From: Terrimonas_A sp040509495
GTDB lineage: Bacteria > Bacteroidota > Bacteroidia > Chitinophagales > Chitinophagaceae
Assembly: GCA_040509495.1 (NCBI GenBank)
Contig: JBEVKW010000350.1
Location: 1-64,000, forward strand
Reading direction: 5' to 3'
Length of the DNA: 64,000 nt
Below are positions 55,442 through 63,540 of this stretch, one piece after another; positions within the stretch are counted from its first letter, which is position 1; each line of letters begins with the position of its first letter. The translations under genes were made by a program, and so were the position numbers. The notes beneath the pieces are model-generated. The model searched no databases, had not been told where the DNA came from, and was given only the letters and a program-made list of their open reading frames with translations.

Positions 55442-56653
55442 ATGTCGCTAAATCTATCATCTTTGCCCACGCCAACGGTCATCGAAGAACCCTCCTTGGA
55501 AGCGCTAGTGGATAGGGATATTGCCAAGTTTCAGGAACTTGATCCTACTTATGCCTATTTTCTTCCAAGCGACCCGGTTGTTAAAGTTGTTCGTCATGGT
55601 TCATGGCGTGATTTTATCCTCCGTCATTACATCAATGATGTGGCTAGAAGCTCCCGTTTGATTGCATTCGCTACAGGCGGAATGCTTGATCATTTAGCCG
55701 CCAATGAAGGCATTACCCGGATGCTCGTTGATGAAGGTAATACTGAAACCAATCCACCTATTCCGGAAACTTACGAATCTGACGAACGGCTAAGGCAGCG
55801 CATTATCGACATAAAAGCGGGTCGCAACGGGGCAGGCAGCGTCCCTTACTATCGCTATCATGCGATGACCGCAGACCCTCGCGTCAAAGACGTTAACGTT
55901 TTCAGCCCTGACTTTCCGGATGGCTATAACATGGGCGGTAGAGTATCCGTATGTGTGCTTTCTTATGAGTCTAACGGAGTTCCGTCCGTGGATTTGTTGG
56001 AGAGGGTTAATTTCGCGCTCAAACAGCCGCAAGTCAAAGTGGTCAGCGACCTTATTCAGGTTGAAGCGGCTAGGCCGGTCTTTGTAGTCATCAAAGCCAA
56101 AATCGTCCTTAACCAGACAACTCCGATTGATGTCTATCAAGCTTTGTCGGAAAAGTTTACTGCCGCATTTGCCGAACAGGTTAAGCTAGGTCAGGATATT
56201 ACTATTGCTTGGATTATCAAAAATCTGTCGATTGATGGCGTGCATGACGTGGTTATTCAGGAGCCTACCGCCAGCATCAAAATTGACCCTTCGCAATTTC
56301 CCTATTTGCAGAGCCTAGTCCTGACATTTGGCGGTTTCGACAAGATTAGCGATTACAACTTGTCGGACGCTGAAAGGTTCTCTATTTACGACCGTATTTA
56401 TCGTTACTACTACGATTCATGCGTTCGCTATCAGCGTTCGGCTACACAAATTGCTATCGACCTTCCTAAGATTGCGGTTGAAGGCGTTATTCAGCCTACT
56501 ACGGAGGGTTTTGCACGGTGGCTTGGATTGGACAACGTTATCGTGAATGCCACTACTGGAATTCTTCTTCCGGAGGATGAAATCGCCTATCTGATTTTTG
56601 AATCAATGCAGCCCGCTTACGATGCCGCTAGAACAACCAACTCCATTAACTGA
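55442..56653 (+). CDS. Baseplate J-like protein (403 aa)
   Basis: The gpJ family layout is seen: RHYINDVARSSRLIAFATGG, a stretch LAANEGITRMLVDEGNTETN, LRQRIIDIKAGRNGAGSVPY, then VNVFSPDFPDGYNMGGRVSV and a C-terminal half with VFVVIKAKIVLNQTTPIDVY. It joins gp25 and gpI in the wedge. Confidence 0.85.
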   Translation: MSLNLSSLPTPTVIEEPSLEALVDRDIAKFQELDPTYAYFLPSDPVVKVVRHGSWRDFILRHYINDVARSSRLIAFATGGMLDHLAANEGITRMLVDEGNTETNPPIPETYESDERLRQRIIDIKAGRNGAGSVPYYRYHAMTADPRVKDVNVFSPDFPDGYNMGGRVSVCVLSYESNGVPSVDLLERVNFALKQPQVKVVSDLIQVEAARPVFVVIKAKIVLNQTTPIDVYQALSEKFTAAFAEQVKLGQDITIAWIIKNLSIDGVHDVVIQEPTASIKIDPSQFPYLQSLVLTFGGFDKISDYNLSDAERFSIYDRIYRYYYDSCVRYQRSATQIAIDLPKIAVEGVIQPTTEGFARWLGLDNVIVNATTGILLPEDEIAYLIFESMQPAYDAARTTNSIN

Positions 56654-57416
56654 TAATCTTTACAAGCTGCTGCCGGCTAACGCTACGAAGCTTGAAAGAG
56701 ACTTGCTAAAACTGGTCCCCTATGACTCAGTTTTGCAGGTTATCGCATCGCAAATTGGCGCGGTTGGCGATACCGTGTTTCCGGATGACTGGAAAGTATG
56801 GGTGCTGCAAGAACTAGGTCTGCTGCCCTTGCTGGAAGCGATAGGCGATATTGATTTGGTGTTGGAAAACTCCAAATACATCGTTGAACATCATGGAACC
56901 GTTGCCGCAGTGGTTAGAGTTTGTAACATGCTTGGCTATCCTAACGCTGCCGTGTGGGAACACGAATGGCCTACAACCCAATTCGGAGAATTTCAGGTTT
57001 ATTTAGGCAAACTGATAGCGTCGCAAGCCTCGCTGGAAGCTTTGGAGAACGCTGTAAAGGCGGTTAAGCCTACAAGGTCACGCATCCGGAGATTTTATAG
57101 TTTTGAAGAACATGACGTTAGACGGCTGATGCTCAATCGTCTGAAGACACATCAAAATTGTGTCCTAAACCGTCAGATTTTAGGACACTTTTCAGGATTT
57201 CCAAGCGTCCATAACCCTTATTTGTGGGTTTCCAGCGTGCAAGAAGACGTTAAGGAAATAAACATTTCAATCAACGGTTCCGGTTTCAACGTTTACAATT
57301 TCGACTATACTGATACAGGTAGTGTCAGCGGATTTATAACCGATAGCGGAGGCGAACCTATAACGGACGGAGACGGAGACGCTATTGAATATACTTCTTA
57401 CGTCTTCCCCGAATAA
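56622..57416 (+). CDS. Baseplate wedge protein, gpI-like (264 aa)
   Basis: The start is ATG 56622 (MPLEQPTPLTDNLYKLLPAN), overlapping gpJ by 32 bases. The gpI pattern is seen in SVLQVIASQIGAVGDTVFPD, LLEAIGDIDLVLENSKYIVE and GTVAAVVRVCNMLGYPNAAV. The C-terminal 80 residues (NISINGSGFNVYNFDY and an SDSGGEPITDGDGDAIEY-like end) are an added acidic beta part. Confidence 0.75.
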   Translation: MPLEQPTPLTDNLYKLLPANATKLERDLLKLVPYDSVLQVIASQIGAVGDTVFPDDWKVWVLQELGLLPLLEAIGDIDLVLENSKYIVEHHGTVAAVVRVCNMLGYPNAAVWEHEWPTTQFGEFQVYLGKLIASQASLEALENAVKAVKPTRSRIRRFYSFEEHDVRRLMLNRLKTHQNCVLNRQILGHFSGFPSVHNPYLWVSSVQEDVKEINISINGSGFNVYNFDYTDTGSVSGFITDSGGEPITDGDGDAIEYTSYVFPE

Positions 57417-57421
57417 GGTTT

Positions 57422-57432
57422 GCAACAGTTGC
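57422..57432. repeat. Palindrome copy 40
   Basis: A-centred intergenic copy five bases after the stop at 57416, upstream of a promoter candidate. Confidence 0.95.
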
Positions 57433-57442
57433 AAAAAGTTTC

Positions 57443-57470
57443 TTGATAGTAAAGCCATCTCCCGTATAAT
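57443..57470 (+). promoter_or_regulatory. Strong promoter candidate, leaderless
   Basis: TTGATA at 57443-57448, a 16-bp spacer and TATAAT at 57465-57470. ATG 57476 follows the -10 box by five bases, so the transcript would begin at or next to the start codon. Confidence 0.7.
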
Positions 57471-57475
57471 TAACA

Positions 57476-58774
57476 ATGAGTATTTTCAAACCAGTCGAAG
57501 GACGGGGCATCCTCCTTCAAAAACTTCTTACCGAAGAAACTCATTTCGAGATAGGAGATAGCGCTACCCCGCTAACCAGCAACAGCACCGGGTTAGGACA
57601 TCCGTTATTCCGCAAACGAGTTTTTACAAAGGGCTATGTTAAGAACTTTCTTACCATGCGCCGCGCAACCATTGGTTACATTTCGGATGCTGGTGAAGCC
57701 GGCGCAAGACAGACTTTGCTAGCCACGCGACTGCAATACACGGCTCAAGCAAAGACAGTGCTTTACGCCGGTAATATGTCGCTCTCCGGTAACTCGCCGT
57801 CCGACATTTCAACCGCCCTTGATGCGTTCAGTTATTACTACAATAATCTTAACTTGTTTCCTGCTTACGGTAACAAAGATCAAGATGGCGTGGGCGGACT
57901 GGATAACATGATGGATTATTTTGAACCCATCGCCAGCGGTCGTTATAGAAGCATAAGCATAAATTACGATACTCCGCAAGTAGGCGATGTTTCACCCGTC
58001 CATGTTAGCTTTTATCACTCTGGAAAAAACACGGCTGGCGACGACACTGAACCTGATGGAATTACCGCCGGAAGCGTGCAAGCGCTGGCTCTGAAAGCAG
58101 CGGCTAAAGCCAGTCCGGCACCTTGGAAAATTTGTGTTGTGCATCATCCTCCGGTCACTGGCGGGGAAGGCGCGTTGGAAGAGCTAGCGCATTTGCTTGA
58201 TGGCACATGGGATTTGGTTCTTTGCGGCCACTCTCAAGTAGCAGAAGAGATAGACTGCAAAGGCAAGGTGAGGGTTTTAAACGTTAGCTCCGCCCTTACA
58301 AATGAAGGCAGCGGAGCGCTTACCGGAGCCATTGAACCCGGCATAGTTAAGCTTTGGAGCAATGATAGTGTAAACGGCTATGTCACAATTCACGCTAACG
58401 ATAAATATCTGGCTTGGGACATTAGAGACATTGTCAGTAATGCAATTGTTCGTCAGTCTCATTTGAGAAAGCCTTCTGCAAAGAAAATTTTTACGTCGTC
58501 CAACAACATCCGGTTTTACATGACGGATGAAGTTACTAGCGCGATTGTCCTATCGGTTAATGTTGATCCGGTGGACCTTACCGAAGGAGCGCCTATCCGT
58601 GAATTAGGCATTTTTGCATCTTCGGAAGCGGTTGCAACTGTTGCAAGTGGAGCGACCACGATTCCCATGGATAAGATTGCCGATTATGGACACCCTATCC
58701 TTCTTGAAGACGGGTTAGCACTTACGCATAGTTCCGCTAACTCCAAAATGATTACCCGCGTTCTTTCCCTGTAA
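57476..58774 (+). CDS. Tail protein with a degenerate metallophosphoesterase domain (432 aa)
   Basis: Flanks (1-60 and 330-432) look like a tail fibre attachment protein. The middle matches a calcineurin-like phosphoesterase: ATIGYISDAGEAGARQT, TVLYAGNMSLSGNS, LFPAYGNKDQD, MMDYFEPIASGRYRSISINY, WKICVVHHPPVTGGEG, LVLCGHSQVAEE. Several metal ligands are changed (GD to GN, GNHD to GNKD, GHxH to GHSQ), so it is likely a non-catalytic or altered enzyme, perhaps for binding host phosphate-containing polymers. A palindrome lies near the C-terminus. Confidence 0.7.
   Translation: MSIFKPVEGRGILLQKLLTEETHFEIGDSATPLTSNSTGLGHPLFRKRVFTKGYVKNFLTMRRATIGYISDAGEAGARQTLLATRLQYTAQAKTVLYAGNMSLSGNSPSDISTALDAFSYYYNNLNLFPAYGNKDQDGVGGLDNMMDYFEPIASGRYRSISINYDTPQVGDVSPVHVSFYHSGKNTAGDDTEPDGITAGSVQALALKAAAKASPAPWKICVVHHPPVTGGEGALEELAHLLDGTWDLVLCGHSQVAEEIDCKGKVRVLNVSSALTNEGSGALTGAIEPGIVKLWSNDSVNGYVTIHANDKYLAWDIRDIVSNAIVRQSHLRKPSAKKIFTSSNNIRFYMTDEVTSAIVLSVNVDPVDLTEGAPIRELGIFASSEAVATVASGATTIPMDKIADYGHPILLEDGLALTHSSANSKMITRVLSL
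58634..58644. repeat. Palindrome copy 41
   Basis: T-centred copy in the 57476 gene, read as VATVAS. Confidence 0.95.
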
Positions 58775-58778
58775 TTTT

Positions 58779-61700
58779 ATGTCTCAGTTTCCACCCACTA
58801 CCAAACCCGGTTTTTTCAATAACTATGATGCCCGTGCGGCTAAAGGATACTCTGCCCTTATGTTCAGGGCAGGCGGACCTTTAAGTGCTAACGAACTTAA
58901 TGTGCTTCAAGACAACTTGATGGCGCAAGCCCGTGAAATTGCTGACGGCATTTATAACAACGGGGATATTATCGATGGCCTAACTCCTGCAATGCTTGTA
59001 GGTAGTTCCGCCGGTAACTTCAAAGTGGATGCCGGAAAGCTCTATATTCGCGGTCGGGTTTACACGTTAGGAGAGACGACGCTTACCATTCCCACGGATA
59101 AGAAAGTTGCTGTTGGCGTTCGCCTTGTTGTCACTGCTGTTGATGATATTCAGGACCCGTTGTTAAAGGACAACGCGGAAGGATGGGATTCCTATCAACA
59201 ACCCGGCGCAATGACCGTTAGAACGGAAGTTAAGTGGGGATGGGTGGCTGACGGCGGAGAACAGGACGAAGACGTGACAGACGCGGAATTCTATCGCATT
59301 TATGATGTAGATAGAGGAAACATTATTATTAAAGACGTTTCCCCCGGAATTCAAGCCATTATGGATGCTATTGCCAATTATGACAATACCGCCCATGGAA
59401 GCTATGTTCTTGACGGTTTGAAAGTCAGATTTGCACGTTACGAAGCCGCGACTGCTGAACACCCTAACCGCTATGTTTTCACCGTTTCAAACGGTATGGC
59501 TCACGTTATAGGGTATGAAGTGGGACGGTCTAAGGATACCCCGCTTGAAGTTGACATTGATTTCGACATCGCAACCGCTGAAAGCGAAAGCGAAAACTAT
59601 GCTCCGGCAACGGACGGTGGCGCTTACGCAATGTCAGTCAACCGCCCGCCCTTGAATGTCATTACAGCGGCAAGCGGTCTAATCAAAATCACAGAAACTG
59701 TTACTAAAGGTTCCACTGGCGGGCAGGATGAATTAAACCTTCCCGGTGTTGAATACGTTATCAGTGTTAAAAAAGGTCCGACTACCTATCAAACTCCGCG
59801 CGATTATTCATTGGTTGACGGTCATATTGATTGGAGTGCTAGCGGAGTCGGAGCCATTGAACCAGCGCCGGGAGATGAATACGAAGTCATTTATGCTAAC
59901 CGTGAGAATTTGCTGACAAACGGGCGGGGAAACATCGCCAGCTACAACGCGACCACGATTAACCTTACCGGATTGGTCAAACACACGAATGAAACTCCAT
60001 CCGTTGTCTATATCAGCTATTCCTATAAGCTGCAACGAGTGGATGCCATCACAATGGACCGTGGCGGGGATTTTCACCGCTTGAAAGGCCGTCCTTCCCG
60101 TATCAATCCCTCCGCGCCATCTATTCCGCAAACACACGTAAAGCTGGCTCTTATCGTTTACAATTGGTTTGAAGACCCGTTTGTGCGCGATGTTAGAACC
60201 TATGCTGTAACATTTGAGGAACAGGCAAAAGTCCAAGCGCAAATCGACACACTTTCTGATTTGATTGCGACTGTTCGTCTTAACGCGGATATGACCGCTA
60301 GAGAGCCTGCCGATAGGCGCGGGCAGTTTGTGGATGCATTCCGCGATAACGAATCCCGCGATGCAAATCTTACAAACACAATGTCGATTGTGGATGGATT
60401 GCTTGTGTTGCCTATGACGGCGGACGCCAACCCGCCTAACCTCTTCGCGGAGTCGCTTAGACATCATTTGCTGCCGTTCACAACGGAAATCATAGTGGAA
60501 CAACCGAAATACACCGGATGTATCCGCATCAATCCATATCAAGCGTTTGAACCCATTCCGGCAAAGGTTGTTATTTCCCCGTCGTCCGATTCATGGACGC
60601 AACCAAGTTCAACTTGGAACACACTTCTTGTCAGCAACTTCGTTAAAGCCGTAAAGGATAAGAACCAAAATTCCACTCCTGCCACAAACTTTCTTGAAGT
60701 CCCAAGCAGTCAGGAAAGACAAACTGTCCGGTTAGGTATTTCTATCCGTCCGCAACCTATTTCATTTGCTATTGAAGGATTTGGACCGGGTGAAGTGCTT
60801 AGGGAACTGAGATTCGACAATATCAGATACAATAACGCAATCGCCGGTCTGTTGCCCTTCACGGTTAGTGGTCCTGCAAATGCTAGCGGAAAAATTACTG
60901 GCTCGTTTAATATCCCTAGTGGTATTCTCCAAGGGCAGAAGTTGGTTGAGTTTTTCGGAGATAGTTCTTATGGAAGTTGCACGTTTATTGCTGATAATTA
61001 TCTTACTTGGAAAGAGAAAGTTAAAGTAAACGGTAAGACTAAAACAATTATTCGGACGGTTAAGGCTGACCCCGTGGCGGAAACGTTCACTTTGGACGAA
61101 GATTGCTATATTACAGCGGTCAGCCTGAAATTCTGCAAAATCGGAGACGCCAGCAAGCCGGTTTATGTGCAAATACGTGAAGTGAACACCGGATTCCCCA
61201 CGGAAGAAGTTATCGGTGAGGGTATTTTCTACCTTAGCAATCTAACGCTTGATGGACAGGGCAACCCTGTCAACGCTTGGACCGACATCACACTCCAATA
61301 CCCTACATTTATCGCGGCTGGCATTACTTATGCCATTGTTGTGATGACGAATGATGCTAACCACTCTGTTGCTTATGCGCAACTTGGTAGCTACATGACG
61401 CCAGCGCTTAACAATGGAGTGGGTGGGTTCGTCACTGGTCAGCCCTATCAGACAGGGCAAATGTTCACAAGCTCCAATGGCCAATCGTGGGTTACGCATC
61501 CGGATCAAGACCTAACATTTCGGCTCATTAGAGCAAAGTTCACTGCTGGTCAGTCTGTCATCAACCTTGGTGTTATCAATGCAGTCAACATTTCGGATAT
61601 TCTCACAAAAGCCACGGTGTTGCGCCCTAGCGCGGATTGCGAAGTTAGATTTAGGTTCACTCCTGATTCGATTAGCGACGTGTATGAAGCTAGGGAGGAT

Positions 61701-62213
61701 ACTCCGCTGGCTCTTCCGCTTCGGATTAGCGGCGCTATCAAAGTTGAAGCCATTTTGACGGCGGATAACGTAAACAACGAGTATCTTTCACCGCTCCTTT
61801 ACGACCGTCCGCTTGTTGCAACAGGAAATATCAGTGACAACGGTGTTTACATTGGAGACCCATTCAATGCTAGAGACCTTATCAACCTGACAAACACTTT
61901 CACGGTCGTTGTTGTGTTTGAATACATGAAGAAACCCGGTGTTACAGTCGGCGTTAAGATGCATTCTCATGTGCTTGCTAGCGGAGTTCCTCAATTCTCC
62001 GGAGGAAATCCAGTGACCGAATGGATTGATTGTGAACTCAGGCTTGAAAGGGCGCTTGAAGATGGATGGTATGAAGCGGAATATAGATTCCCTCCCGGCG
62101 TTACCGGTTACGCTGTTGCGCCTAACTATGTTACACGGGTTCAACTGGCTTGCGCTGGCACTCCCGCTAACCGTGTTTTTGTGCGCAATCTCCGCGCTAC
62201 GTCCAGAGTTTAA
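58779..62213 (+). CDS. Large DUF4815-like baseplate or tail appendage protein (1144 aa)
   Basis: The N-terminal 500 residues follow the DUF4815 pattern: GFFNNYDARAAKGYSALMFR, LSANELNVLQDNLMAQAREI, NFKVDAGKLYIRGRVYTLGE, GYEVGRSKDTPLEVDIDFD, RLKGRPSRINPSAPSIPQTH and LIVYNWFEDPFVRDVRTYAV. The C-terminal half is a chain of beta domains. Such proteins are virion components of contractile-tail phages next to the baseplate. It has no perfect palindrome; a degenerate one is near 60264. Confidence 0.8.
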   Translation: MSQFPPTTKPGFFNNYDARAAKGYSALMFRAGGPLSANELNVLQDNLMAQAREIADGIYNNGDIIDGLTPAMLVGSSAGNFKVDAGKLYIRGRVYTLGETTLTIPTDKKVAVGVRLVVTAVDDIQDPLLKDNAEGWDSYQQPGAMTVRTEVKWGWVADGGEQDEDVTDAEFYRIYDVDRGNIIIKDVSPGIQAIMDAIANYDNTAHGSYVLDGLKVRFARYEAATAEHPNRYVFTVSNGMAHVIGYEVGRSKDTPLEVDIDFDIATAESESENYAPATDGGAYAMSVNRPPLNVITAASGLIKITETVTKGSTGGQDELNLPGVEYVISVKKGPTTYQTPRDYSLVDGHIDWSASGVGAIEPAPGDEYEVIYANRENLLTNGRGNIASYNATTINLTGLVKHTNETPSVVYISYSYKLQRVDAITMDRGGDFHRLKGRPSRINPSAPSIPQTHVKLALIVYNWFEDPFVRDVRTYAVTFEEQAKVQAQIDTLSDLIATVRLNADMTAREPADRRGQFVDAFRDNESRDANLTNTMSIVDGLLVLPMTADANPPNLFAESLRHHLLPFTTEIIVEQPKYTGCIRINPYQAFEPIPAKVVISPSSDSWTQPSSTWNTLLVSNFVKAVKDKNQNSTPATNFLEVPSSQERQTVRLGISIRPQPISFAIEGFGPGEVLRELRFDNIRYNNAIAGLLPFTVSGPANASGKITGSFNIPSGILQGQKLVEFFGDSSYGSCTFIADNYLTWKEKVKVNGKTKTIIRTVKADPVAETFTLDEDCYITAVSLKFCKIGDASKPVYVQIREVNTGFPTEEVIGEGIFYLSNLTLDGQGNPVNAWTDITLQYPTFIAAGITYAIVVMTNDANHSVAYAQLGSYMTPALNNGVGGFVTGQPYQTGQMFTSSNGQSWVTHPDQDLTFRLIRAKFTAGQSVINLGVINAVNISDILTKATVLRPSADCEVRFRFTPDSISDVYEAREDTPLALPLRISGAIKVEAILTADNVNNEYLSPLLYDRPLVATGNISDNGVYIGDPFNARDLINLTNTFTVVVVFEYMKKPGVTVGVKMHSHVLASGVPQFSGGNPVTEWIDCELRLERALEDGWYEAEYRFPPGVTGYAVAPNYVTRVQLACAGTPANRVFVRNLRATSRV

Positions 62214-62216
62214 TTT

Positions 62217-62227
62217 GCAACAGTTGC
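62217..62227. repeat. Palindrome copy 42
   Basis: A-centred intergenic copy three bases after the stop at 62213 and six bases before ATG 62234. Confidence 0.95.
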
Positions 62228-62233
62228 AATTTC

Positions 62234-62716
62234 ATGGCTAACACTCCAAAAGGCGTTCAAGGGTTCGTAAAAACAACCTATCAGACAACCAACGGTGACA
62301 CGTTACGGTTAATCTGCCATAGGCATTACGGACAGTCCGGAAGTCTTATACTGAATGCGGTTATAAGGGCTAATCCGTGGGTTGTTTCTAAATTGTCATT
62401 TGGACCGGGTGAAATCCTAGTCATGCCGGGTATCGACACAACCGAAATAATCCCTCCTTATTCTATCAAACTATGGGATGATGGCTTGTTCATTCAAGCG
62501 GCTCTGGCAGATAGACCTAAGAAAAAACCTAGCAAGGTATCGGAGGAAGACTTATTGGATTTGTTGGATGACTTCCGGAAGAAAAAGAAAGACCCCGTGC
62601 CTGATGAAGAACCGCCAGAGCCACGCCCGCCCTTGCCTTATGGGACTAACATGGACTTTTCAGACCTTAGCGACCCTTATAGCCTGCTTAACGATGCGTT
62701 GACTAACCTTAACTGA
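62234..62716 (+). CDS. Tail protein X-like, LysM-type (160 aa)
   Basis: The N-terminal half fits the P2 gpX / LysM-like baseplate hub family: YQTTNGDTLRLICHRHYGQS, LNAVIRANPWVVSKLSFGPG, EILVMPGID. The second half is a Pro/Lys/Asp-rich linker ending in an acidic helix. It probably holds the tail hub together. Overlaps the next gene by one base. Confidence 0.8.
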   Translation: MANTPKGVQGFVKTTYQTTNGDTLRLICHRHYGQSGSLILNAVIRANPWVVSKLSFGPGEILVMPGIDTTEIIPPYSIKLWDDGLFIQAALADRPKKKPSKVSEEDLLDLLDDFRKKKKDPVPDEEPPEPRPPLPYGTNMDFSDLSDPYSLLNDALTNLN

Positions 62717-63498
62717 TGGAAAAAACATTACATTTTATTTGGTATCAGGGTTTAAGGACGGCTCCGCCGGAACTGCAAGCTATACCTAGCCAGTGGAAGT
62801 CTCTGAACCCTGAATATCAGATAAAGGTTTGGGATAGTGTGTCGTTGGAAGAGTTTATCAAGAACTGTTATCCGCATTATCTGTCGTTTTTTAGAAACAT
62901 TGGTAGCGGGCAGACAGAACGGCAAGCCGTCATCAAAAAGTGTGACTTTGGGCGTTTGCTAGCGTTATTACGGTTTGGTGGCGGTTATATCGACTTGGAT
63001 TGCGAACCGGTGAAGCCGCTTCGCTCTTTATTCGATTACGGAAAAGTGGAGCACATCCATACGCGGTTTGTCTATAGCCGTAATGGTAGTTATCCAACAA
63101 ATCTGAAAAAGATACATGGAAAGCCTATCCAAGTTGATTTTGAAAAGTATGAGTTGATTCTAAGCCGGGAGCACTGCTTCAATACCGTGTTAAACGGTTG
63201 GTCAGTTTCTAACACCGTCATGTTTGCTAAGGCAGGCTCCGCCCTTCTTAACGATATGATAGTTAGCTGCATTGCTAACGTGAAAGAAAAAGTTCTAGCT
63301 TTTGCTGGACCTTTAGGATTGAGCAAGTATCTTATAAGCAGAATAAGTGATTTATCTGGAAGAGTATTAACGCTTCCGCCATATTATTTTTTATGGCAAA
63401 AGCATGATATGGGGGAAGTTTGGGAAAGGGCCGTTTGTTGCCATCAAAACCGCATGGATTGGACGGATAAAACTAACATCGTCCCATGGGACTGTTAG
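62716..63498 (+). CDS. GT32-like glycosyltransferase (260 aa)
   Basis: The family marks are KTLHFIWYQGLRTAPPELQA at the start, AVIKKCDFGRLLALLRFGGG and YIDLDCEPVKPL with the DXD motif near residue 95. It is inserted between tail genes, so it may glycosylate virion proteins or alter a host surface sugar. It is related in plan to the N-terminal domain of the 6389 product. Confidence 0.8.
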   Translation: MEKTLHFIWYQGLRTAPPELQAIPSQWKSLNPEYQIKVWDSVSLEEFIKNCYPHYLSFFRNIGSGQTERQAVIKKCDFGRLLALLRFGGGYIDLDCEPVKPLRSLFDYGKVEHIHTRFVYSRNGSYPTNLKKIHGKPIQVDFEKYELILSREHCFNTVLNGWSVSNTVMFAKAGSALLNDMIVSCIANVKEKVLAFAGPLGLSKYLISRISDLSGRVLTLPPYYFLWQKHDMGEVWERAVCCHQNRMDWTDKTNIVPWDC

Positions 63499-63505
63499 TC
63501 ATTTT

Positions 63506-63516
63506 GCAACTATTGC
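63506..63516. repeat. Degenerate palindrome (GCAACTATTGC)
   Basis: One mismatch from the consensus but with full TTT and AAA flanks, in the gap between 63498 and 63541; same position type as intergenic copies. Confidence 0.7.
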
Positions 63517-63540
63517 AAATCACATCAAATTCTTTGTATT

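Noticed and set aside
59808..60542. Minus-strand open frame of 244 codons in the DUF4815-like gene
   Set aside because: Shadow of a clearly homologous plus-strand virion gene.
475..62227. Palindromes as rho-independent terminators
   Set aside because: The stem would be 5-8 bp with a single-base loop, no U-run follows, and most copies are inside genes or directly before starts.
475..62227. Palindromes as a CRISPR array or mobile-element ends
   Set aside because: Copies are about 0.2-6 kb apart with no regular spacers, no target duplications and no transposase gene in the window.
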